Positions 58,601 through 64,000 of a DNA stretch of 64,000 bases are shown here, piece after piece; position 1 is the first letter of the stretch; the number at the start of each line of letters is the position of its first letter. The translations under genes were made by a program, and so were the position numbers. The stretch is taken from contig VSDK01010369.1 of assembly GCA_009767595.1 (NCBI GenBank), positions 72,646 through 136,645 on the forward strand. The letters are read 5' to 3'. This DNA comes from Symbiodinium kawagutii (taxonomy: Eukaryota; Sar; Dinophyceae; Suessiales; Symbiodiniaceae). Below the pieces are notes generated by a model that saw nothing but the letters and a program-made list of their open reading frames with translations, ran no database searches and was not told the DNA's origin.

Positions 58601-60824
58601 GAAACAGATCTTGCTGCAGGAACGCTGTACGGCTTCGGTGGAAGTCTTGGGCCATGCCACTGAACTGGGGGCTCATCACACTTATGGAGGGATACCTAAA
58701 CTGGGCAAGATCCATGATCGCATTGCTGACGCTTTGGGGCGTCTTGAAGTGCTGCAGCGAATGCCGCATTCACTGGAGGTGAAGATGCACTTGGTTCGCT
58801 CAGGTGTCTACAGTGTTGCGTTTTATGGGGCCTCATTGATTCCTTTGGGGAGTTCTCATACTGACCAGATCCGCACTGCTGTCTGCAATGCCCTTTTGGG
58901 CCCCTCACAAAGCCGTAATAATTATGTTGCCATGCTGTGTTTGCCGGAGTTGTTGGATCCGGAAATCTTTGTGATAAAGGAGGCCATTCTTGCGGCAAAA
59001 AGATTTGTCCTTGCCACGAATGCTGATCAGGTCGCTCGTTTTTTGGACCAAGTGTGTTGCCAATCAGGGAAGATCAACAAGTCCAAGGGTCCTGCTGGGG
59101 CCCTTCGATGTTATCTGGACCGGATCGATTGGCAACTGACAAGAGATGGACGGGTACAGGTGGGCCCCTTCCAATGGATTCCTTTGGTCCACCTTACCTC
59201 CAAGAAGCTCACTCGCCTGTTACAACAAGCGTGGAGTCAAGACTTGCTGACCCTTCATGCTAGCAGGAAAGCGTGGAAGGGACATACACCCATTCATGCT
59301 TGGGAAACTGCCAGGGTTCTCCAGAGATTCAATCACACACAGCAACGAGCCTTGATCAATGAAATGAGTGGAGCCTTTCAAACCATGTCACAGCAGTCCC
59401 ACTGGGACCCTTCAGTCACTGACAGGTGCTTGCATTGTGAAGGGGAAGATACTAGATACCACCGCATCTTTGAATGCCCTGCCACGCAACGCGTTCGGCA
59501 AGCCCACCAGCCCATCCTTCAGTTAGTGGAGGAACAAGGTCTGCTGTACCATGAACTGCCAGTGGTAACAGAAGATTTTTCCCGGACCATTTTGCATACC
59601 ATTTGTGAAGCTCTCCCGGAACCTGAGGTGGACGAAACCCTATGTACCCGCCTCTGTGCCCTGGATGCTTCTGGTTTTATGTTACATTTTTATACGGATG
59701 GTAGTTGTTGCAATCCAACGGTGGTAGATGGATCACATGCTGCGTTTGCAGTCATTTTGGATGTTGCCTATGACGATGCTGAACGATGCTCCCAAGCTGC
59801 CCACTGGGTATCAGGATCTCTTGCTGCCACACTTAAGCCATTTGCTGCAGGGCGACTACCAGGGCCACAGAACATCCACAGAGCTGAGTTAATGGCGGCC
59901 ATCTTGGTTTGTGAACGATTTGCGCGAGCTTGTGTGACCACAGATTCCAATGTTGTCATTTCCTTGGCACGTATTTGTAAACATCTTGCACATCCAAGAC
60001 AGCTCTACATGCATTCTGAACCAGATTTGGCTCTGCGTTTTCGGACTGCGTTTCGGAAAGGCACTTATGAATTTCGGAAGGTCAAAGCTCACCAAAACCC
60101 CTTGGAGACACAGGACCTTTTGCTGCGATATGACAGATTGGGTAATCAGATGGCAGATGAACTTGCCCAGACAACCTGCCAACACATGCTCCCCACACTG
60201 GTGGCGGAAGCCAATGGACTTTCCCAGCGACTTCAACAACAACATGACTGTTTGTATACATATTTTCAATATTTCTTGGAATTACAACAATGCAGAGCTG
60301 CTTTGAGGAGGTCTACAGACACGGAAACCCATCAACCGTACACTGGCCCGGACGAGCCAGTGTGTCTGAAGCTGGCGCGATACAAACCGGAGCGATGCTG
60401 GTTGTTCCCCATCCCGACCATTGATCACACCAGGGACTTTGCTTGGGGTGCTACTTGGGGAGCCATTGTGGCTAACTGGCTCCAACGGCTGGAATGGCCG
60501 GAAGCTGATCTGGAGGTGGAACATAGTGACTTGGGGGTGACTTGGATCGAGTTGTCCCTGTCTTTGATGTACACTGCTCAAATGTGGCTCCCGGTTCGCC
60601 GGGCAGGTGCAGACAAACAAATGCGATTAGTGGTGCTGACATCATACGATGACGTGCTGGGGTACAATGTTCAATTCTCCGAGTTTGCTGAAACCACGCA
60701 ACAGATGCTTACCCAATTGGCGAGTTTGCGTAATACTCCCATCCATCCTGAGCTGCAGCGCAGGCTTGTGAAATCATGTTATGCTTTGGGCTTTTCAATC
60801 CATAGCTCAGGCTTGCCTTTGTGA
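55665..60824 (+). CDS. ORF2: APE endonuclease, reverse transcriptase (core deleted), RNase H
   Basis: About 1,719 residues; positions are counted from 55662. NPGP at 126-129 sits just before the endonuclease. APE-type endonuclease spans 134-375, with TNPTSIYSKL, ACAETA, VVYCLPANR, GDFNGDP (about 295) and FDTHKVV standing for the catalytic N, E, Y, D-N and D-H. The reverse transcriptase covers about 750-970: SARGLDAIS, RPITVLPQTYRVWSR, GFLPGRGPMDSSYR, motif A ICLDLMKCFNTI (about 878-889) and DWKKSWAWA (about 963). The segment with motif B (GxPQG) and motif C (A/VDN or YADD) is absent: SDPCGTNCHVEDTDLHTV joins across it. A CCHC zinc motif (C-x2-C-x7-H-x4-C) lies at 1256-1272. RNase H spans about 1340-1510 with YTDGS, HRAEL, TDSN, VKAH and NQMADELA, a full DEDD set. 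C-terminal 200 residues unknown. Predicted to nick DNA and degrade RNA in hybrids but not to polymerise. Confidence 0.9.
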   Translation: MMQFLGIAAERSIFVHSHTHVDDFGSQRPGFCLCTSSAFTPLLSEAFDTTAQGSSVHMSPCHLYRLHGYHVPSCSPASLMQDEFCNADHSFDMLPTGCHFVPLTSFSLPCEHLQVTQFLPIGEALNPGPQEQTMRLRIALTNPTSIYSKLDTYRDLVTEDQVSVFACAETAATAVSQKTFGAAIRKQMPFQHWSPPVQDHVLRTDGEPSRRGKAGGTCLLSSVPLRAALATLPSSWDATTRIVHSVLTLGPIQVQMIVVYCLPANRTGAAQFNSDLIQVALDAMAQLPIPGLIMGDFNGDPMLWPCGERLRQLGFLSLATKYRHLYGQDMPPTCKEATITDQALLSLRTHDWVKQVVVNAQYHFDTHKVVFMDLEVPIHKLQQFRYVLPKTFHDFDLDQQTFDECYHQVLSDGKPADLQDWAGQVERAVDQVLRLQHTKDACLPRGLPRKFRGRCLEPKRRKMVLTTFTQTARPGDYMPSVEVHSRRTRRMVQQCRRLEALGRLLRKPALTSVQHMTAVADWKAICRCRDFAPDFLHWCFDNLDLGSVSMICPDSSQVEAITKLSKFHTDAALQMDKKGWLQKLEYGRQLDQRQRGSAKAFARMNTKDMDPLQHVRLPREETAIAHCQEDGCLLLYLPKPGQFTDKQHLRVDDIPVKMLAHDDYSILVEPLQHDHDWPHEVQVTQDIHTSDPEQIMRSLDDYWQTFWNVEHPHTSNPEILGQVLDMLPHMLPKDMDVWADELWIQAVKDLNSRSARGLDAISAAELQMLPDSAILTLRDVVRDDPHCFDELMVAKTHPVPKLHTIVQPHQTRPITVLPQTYRVWSRVVAFVILQHFAEAMPASVTGFLPGRGPMDSSYRFQHMLEMAHATARAQSGICLDLMKCFNTIRRSVAAAILAGLGASQDIIDRWQTALSCLTRTWIVHQQASDPCGTNCHVEDTDLHTVIIALTLEYVNMCGMTIDWKKSWAWATSPLHARQLKQILLQERCTASVEVLGHATELGAHHTYGGIPKLGKIHDRIADALGRLEVLQRMPHSLEVKMHLVRSGVYSVAFYGASLIPLGSSHTDQIRTAVCNALLGPSQSRNNYVAMLCLPELLDPEIFVIKEAILAAKRFVLATNADQVARFLDQVCCQSGKINKSKGPAGALRCYLDRIDWQLTRDGRVQVGPFQWIPLVHLTSKKLTRLLQQAWSQDLLTLHASRKAWKGHTPIHAWETARVLQRFNHTQQRALINEMSGAFQTMSQQSHWDPSVTDRCLHCEGEDTRYHRIFECPATQRVRQAHQPILQLVEEQGLLYHELPVVTEDFSRTILHTICEALPEPEVDETLCTRLCALDASGFMLHFYTDGSCCNPTVVDGSHAAFAVILDVAYDDAERCSQAAHWVSGSLAATLKPFAAGRLPGPQNIHRAELMAAILVCERFARACVTTDSNVVISLARICKHLAHPRQLYMHSEPDLALRFRTAFRKGTYEFRKVKAHQNPLETQDLLLRYDRLGNQMADELAQTTCQHMLPTLVAEANGLSQRLQQQHDCLYTYFQYFLELQQCRAALRRSTDTETHQPYTGPDEPVCLKLARYKPERCWLFPIPTIDHTRDFAWGATWGAIVANWLQRLEWPEADLEVEHSDLGVTWIELSLSLMYTAQMWLPVRRAGADKQMRLVVLTSYDDVLGYNVQFSEFAETTQQMLTQLASLRNTPIHPELQRRLVKSCYALGFSIHSSGLPL
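58459..58482 (+). other. Junction of the in-frame reverse-transcriptase deletion
   Basis: The sequence GGCACCAACTGTCATG, then TTGAAGACACGG, joins the end of the palm/fingers region to the segment normally downstream of motif C. The reading frame is preserved, so the missing length is a multiple of three. Confidence 0.6.
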
Positions 60825-61125
60825 CCTGGAATGCCTGGCCAAGAACAGTTTTTACCAGTGCTTGCAGAGTGTATTCGGATGAACAGGGGCCCAGCATGGT
60901 CCAGGGTTCCTGAACTGCCGCTTCAGTCTCTGACATCGGACCTTACGCGTGTTAAGGGTGAGGTTGCTGGCTTGTGGACTGGGCTATGCAGAATTTCACA
61001 ACAGAGTGCTTCTCGACTGCGACAGGTTCATCGACTCTCGATTAGGCCTTTGAGTTTCACATGACACGAACAGAGACAGTGGTGCGCGACTCCATCCGTC
61101 GGGTTGCGCATGTCCGCAAGGAGTG
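60825..61125 (+). other. 3' region of the retrotransposon
   Basis: Contains a 77-codon open frame starting at 60831 (MPGQ...LTRVKGEVAGLWTGLCRI) of unknown meaning. The element ends GTCCGCAAGGAG directly at the 3' target duplication, with no A-tail. Confidence 0.6.
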
Positions 61126-61143
61126 TGGGTCAATATTAACCAA
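61126..61143. repeat. Target-site duplication, 3' copy
   Basis: TGGGTCAATATTAACCAA, identical to 50919-50936. Confidence 0.9.
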
Positions 61144-61159
61144 CCAACTAAGGGGGGTT

Positions 61160-61225
61160 AACCACCAACAATAATAAGGAAAACAATGGTTAATGATGGG
61201 GGAACCAGGGGTACGGGGTTTTGAC
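61160..61225 (+). repeat. Family D dispersed repeat copy
   Basis: ACCAACAATAATAAGGAAAA, CAATGGTTAATGATGG, GGGAACCAGGGGTAC and GGTTTTGAC, matching 9165 and 10160. Confidence 0.55.
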
Positions 61226-61384
61226 CCACTGCCATATTCTTAGATAACTGACAATGATGAATGGCTAATCAAGATGTCTTAGCGATGTTCCTGGACAACT
61301 GGCAATAGTTTTCACGGTTATATAAGATTAGCAACTTAGGATCCCAAGCCCTTTTTCCCATACCGACATACCACGCATGCACAG

Positions 61385-61468
61385 TGAGTCCCATGCTCAC
61401 CACACGCGGCAGATGACTGCTGGTACTCGGAGATTTTGTGCGGGCTCCAGTGGACACGATGGCCAGGG
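61385..61468 (+). CDS. Candidate exon with consensus donor, downstream of the retrotransposon
   Basis: After CATGCACAG the only open frame reads ESHAHHTRQMTAGTRRFCAG then SSGHDGQG, ending at GTAAGT (61469). It may belong to the same host gene as the islands before 50.83 kb. Confidence 0.5.
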
Positions 61469-61854
61469 GTAAGTCCCAAAGGATAAGCGAATTCAGGTGC
61501 GCGTATAACAATGGTGACCGGCGAAGAAAACATGGGAATGAATGAATTAGCATCAATTGTTACTAGTAAGGGTTGAGTGAATTGGCGTTTAACAACAATT
61601 GTCATCAACAATAATTACTGGTTAATACTTGTAACAACAACGGCAAATTCAATGATGCTCAATGGTTCTCACTGGCTTCATGGTTACCCTTTGGTAATTT
61701 GTGTGTGTAGCTGGTTGGATAGTCCCAGCCAATTCTAGATGGTTCAGCAAGAAAGGGAAGACCCCATTTTCCAGTCAGCTATATTTGATTAACACAGGGT
61801 AAATGATCAACCATTGAATTCGCCAGCTCCTATGATGGCTAAGAAGTCTCCAAA
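61469..61854. other. Stretch without a recognisable gene
   Basis: AATTGTTACTAGTAAGG / AACAACAATTGTCATC words. No gene. Confidence 0.35.
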
Positions 61855-61967
61855 ATATGGTGGTTTCTCAAAATAGGGGTACCCCCAAATCATCCTTTAT
61901 TCACCATTTTCAGTACTAAACCAACCATTTTAGGGGTCCCCAATGGCTTGAGAACCCCCCCCATATG
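61855..61967 (+). mobile_element. MITE-like family A copy
   Basis: Among the best preserved: ATGGTGGTTTCTCAAAATAG, GGGTACCCCCAAATCATCC, ACTAAACCAACCATTTTAG and GGGGTCCCCAATGGCTTGAG. Confidence 0.85.
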
Positions 61968-62049
61968 TTGGCCACCTACCCGACTGCAACATGGAGATCC
62001 TTCAAGTTGGCACCGACAACCCGACCAGTGGAACCGCTCACCTGAACAG

Positions 62050-62127
62050 GTGGCGACCGTTGGTCAGTTGCTATCCCCCGCGCCGTCATCAAGGATGATC
62101 AAGCTGTCATGATCGACCAAGATGAAT
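62050..62127 (+). CDS. Candidate (possibly terminal) exon
   Basis: After CTGAACAG the frame reads GDRWSVAIPRAVIKDDQAVM then IDQDE and a TGA stop. The acidic end and stop suit a last exon. Product unknown. Confidence 0.4.
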
Positions 62128-62693
62128 GAGCCTCCTTATATACTTGTTCTTAACCATCGGAATTGTTGGCATAAGTCGTGTGGATGATTCTAACGAACAT
62201 GATTTGTTGTATATAATGGTTGTTAGTGTGATGGGATTTTGATTGACCATAGTCGTAAGCAACAATCACTTGAAGGTATGAAGGGAATGCAGCACCAAAC
62301 ACCAGGATGGCAGTCATCGGGGATTGTTGGGTCTTACCCTTGATTGATTCTCAGCATATCAACCATCACTAGCAATTCCAAAGCATTATCATCCATCATT
62401 AGATTGGTATGTCAACCATGTATTGATGCTATTGCTCAGGATGATGGCTAGCCATATATTATTCTGATTGGTTCACTATTCATCCTTATCAGCCATTCCA
62501 ATGATATTACCATGCTCAAGCAGTGTAAACCATGATCATGCATTCATTATATAACCACTGACTAGCAACCATCACGAGCCGTCAATTCACCATGAATGAA
62601 CCAGCATCAATCATCATCAACCATGAATTCAACAGAACCCTCATGAAAGAACCATCACAAACCATTTATCAGACATCAATCCACCATTCTTAG
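62128..62693. other. Intron-like or intergenic repeat DNA
   Basis: From 62340 to 62690 the + strand repeats CAACCATCACTAGC / ATCATCAACCATGAATTC words. No gene. Confidence 0.4.
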
Positions 62694-62737
62694 CATGGCC
62701 AGCCTCGCTCGAGGTCAGACACTGACGCAGGAGCACC
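62694..62737 (+). CDS. Weak candidate exon
   Basis: After ATTCTTAG the frame reads MASLARGQTLTQEHR to GTACAG. Short GC-rich island; another frame (HGQPRSRSDTDAGAPYR) is open. Confidence 0.3.
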
Positions 62738-62930
62738 GTACAGGGGCCCATGGGATTTCCTGTTCTTCGCAGTTCACTTGGGTTTGAACAATGGGAATGA
62801 CCTGTTCACTTGAGTTTACCCCTGTTGTTCACTGTTCACCTGGTTTTTGGGAAATGGGAAACGCATGGGTCAATTCCCTGACAATCTGGGTACACTTCTC
62901 AGGGGTGGGCTTTTGGTCAGTACCAACCGT

Positions 62931-63047
62931 ATATGGGTGTTTCTCGAAATAGGGTTGCCCGCAAATCACCTGAACTTAATAATGAATGGTAATAGATAGA
63001 CCAATCCTAACTTAGGGTTTCCCTATGGCTGAACAAATCCCCATATC
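62931..63047 (+). mobile_element. MITE-like family A copy
   Basis: TATATGGGTGTTTCTCGAAA, GGGTTGCCCGCAAATCACC, a diverged interior, and right arm TTAGGGTTTCCCTATGGCTG. Confidence 0.65.
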
Positions 63048-63208
63048 AAAGATCAAAAAGTTGAGATGTTGATCCTGGGATTCTTGCGCAAAAAACCTCC
63101 TTTTTGTTGCTAGGTACGACGTCACTTTCCTGTTTACCAATCATTGCTTATCTGCAAGCTAACTAAACAATCCGAAAACAAAATGATTGGTGTGACAGAA
63201 AAGCAATG

Positions 63209-63276
63209 TTTTGATCATGGCTTAGGAGGATTTGCGGGTTGAAATCCGACATCAATTTAAGCCATGATCAAAACAC
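63209..63276. repeat. Inverted repeat, 17-bp arms
   Basis: GTTTTGATCATGGCTTA and TAAGCCATGATCAAAAC enclose about 33 bp. Stem is perfect. Confidence 0.85.
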
Positions 63277-63495
63277 ATGCTATGGTTTCTGAAGACGGAG
63301 GAACTAACCAGTGCAGAAGCGCTCAGAAAAAACAGCAAGGTTGTTTGTCAGCGATACATGGGCAGGTACACCTTGGTGTTGGATGATGCAACCAAGCTAT
63401 CACCCACAAAGTGGCCAGTTCAGCTGCTGGAAACTTGGCTAGCAACCCGAAACCCAAAGTGGCCATGGCTGGGTTCCATGTCTTCAGGGGTGTAG
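63277..63495 (+). CDS. Candidate coding stretch, unknown protein
   Basis: 72-codon frame TEELTSAEALRKNSKVVCQR... then LVLDDATKLSPTKWPVQLLE and a stop. It begins beside the inverted repeat. Clear borders are missing, but composition is protein-like. Confidence 0.35.
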   Translation: MLWFLKTEELTSAEALRKNSKVVCQRYMGRYTLVLDDATKLSPTKWPVQLLETWLATRNPKWPWLGSMSSGV

Positions 63496-63740
63496 TTGCC
63501 AGCAAACTCGTCGTAATCCATACAGTGTCCATCCTATTCTGCCACTGAATCACCATCCCCGCGTATCTGAATCTGACGACTGCCTTGGTTGTTGGTTGGG
63601 AGCGATTGGGAGCCAGGGGTATCCAGTGCTATCCCTTGGTACCATCCCCAGTGCTAGCCCTTTCAAGGGGAAACTTCTTCAAGATGACGCAAGGGGAGAC
63701 CCAGCATCAACATCTGGAGACCCAGCGTCCAATCCTCAAG
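63496..63740. other. Stretch without a supported gene
   Basis: GGAGACCCAGCATCAACATC/GGAGACCCAGCGTCC is a short direct repeat at about 63692 and 63717. GC rises towards the next exon. Confidence 0.35.
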
Positions 63741-63829
63741 GGAGGCCCCGACCTGGCGGCCGCAGTCGTCTCCAGCTTGAGCTCCTGCTCGAGCCTGAGC
63801 TTCGACGCACGCGTGGCATCAGCTTCGAG
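63741..63829 (+). CDS. Candidate exon, frame uncertain
   Basis: Between AATCCTCAAG and GTGGGC. One frame reads GGPDLAAAVVSSLSSCSSLS, another RPRPGGRSRLQLELLLEPEL. The highest GC in the last 3 kb. Confidence 0.45.
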
Positions 63830-63863
63830 GTGGGCAGGGCCAAGCGTCACGGATCCATTGCCA

Positions 63864-63979
63864 CATGGGGGTCTCTCAAGTCATAGGGGACCTCCCAGTT
63901 ATCATCCAGTTTATCATGCATTCATAGTAATAAACAAATCAGCACTTGGGGGTCCCCCATTTTTAGAAACAACCATGTG
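63864..63979 (+). mobile_element. MITE-like family A copy
   Basis: ATGGGGGTCTCTCAAGTCAT, GGGACCTCCCAGTTATCATC, CATTCATAGTAATAAAC, GGGGGTCCCCCATTTTTAG and AAACAACCATGTG. Confidence 0.75.
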
Positions 63980-64000
63980 TTGCTATGTTGTTGGACATTG

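Larger units (their letters stand above)
50937..61125 (+). mobile_element. Non-LTR (LINE-type) retrotransposon encoding a C5-methyltransferase
   Basis: A 10,189-bp element defined by an exact 18-bp flanking duplication, variable in length as expected from target-primed reverse transcription. No long terminal repeats and no poly(A) or simple-repeat tail are seen. Order: about 60-bp leader, ORF1a (methyltransferase), ORF1b in the -1 frame (coiled coil at the end), ORF2 in the same frame as ORF1b (APE endonuclease, reverse transcriptase, CCHC zinc motif, RNase H), then a 300-bp 3' region. It is inserted in the same orientation as the host exon islands. Retrotransposon-borne cytosine methyltransferases are known from dinoflagellates. 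The frameshift and the missing reverse-transcriptase core suggest this copy is recent but not autonomous. Confidence 0.9.

Noticed and set aside
50977-60824. Many minus-strand and alternate-frame ORFs inside the retrotransposon
   Set aside because: Shadows of three long ORFs with recognisable domains; none has its own domain.
50937-61125. LTR retrotransposon interpretation
   Set aside because: No terminal direct repeats, no protease or integrase motifs; APE endonuclease and an 18-bp target duplication indicate a non-LTR element.

Overview
The window reads as nuclear DNA of a dinoflagellate, most likely of the Suessiales/Symbiodiniaceae type. Three things support this. A pentatricopeptide (PPR) gene has tandem repeats of the ISACEKGGQWQQA type and a downstream Smr exon. 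A decayed gene joins a ubiquitin-like domain to RCC1-like VVTWG...DSSRV repeats. A non-LTR retrotransposon carries a cytosine-C5 DNA methyltransferase. Every recognisable coding unit lies on the + strand, as expected for unidirectional dinoflagellate gene arrays. No rRNA, tRNA, CRISPR or bacterial operon signal was seen.

Layout. From 1 to 14.2 kb, AT-rich repeat DNA is broken by short GC-rich islands with open frames and AG/GT borders, read here as candidate exons. From 14.2 to 16.1 kb lies the PPR-Smr gene. From 17.5 to 19.7 kb there is a repeat complex: three units with C/G-run inverted ends set in (TA)n tracts, a 1.3 kb strand-asymmetric degenerate repeat and a large fold-back. From 20.2 to 39.7 kb the islands continue, and four of them encode hydrophobic, membrane-helix-like segments. 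From 41.15 to 42.04 kb lies the broken UBL/RCC1-like gene, with a near-palindromic inverted duplication inside its repeats. From 42.8 to 50.8 kb there are more islands and microsatellites. From 50.94 to 61.13 kb lies a 10.2 kb sense-oriented retrotransposon bounded by an exact 18-bp duplication. From 61.4 to 64 kb islands resume, so the element appears to sit inside a host intron or gene.

The retrotransposon has three long ORFs. ORF1a carries a C5-methyltransferase domain with motifs I, IV, VI, VIII and IX/X visible. ORF1b lies in the -1 frame and ends in a coiled coil. ORF2 carries an APE-type endonuclease, a reverse transcriptase, a CCHC zinc motif and RNase H. ORF1b and ORF2 share a frame and are separated by one TGA in a TGA-CTA-G context. 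The reverse transcriptase lacks the segment with motifs B and C, so this copy is probably not autonomous although its frame is intact.

A second theme is a roughly 110-120 bp palindromic MITE-like family (ends GGTGGTTTCTCAAAATAGGG), present about 15 times. Most DNA between candidate exons is degenerate ATGGTTAATGATGG-type sequence or its complement. Exon calls come from composition, open frame and splice borders only. Grouping into genes, and the protein identities of the islands, are unresolved.
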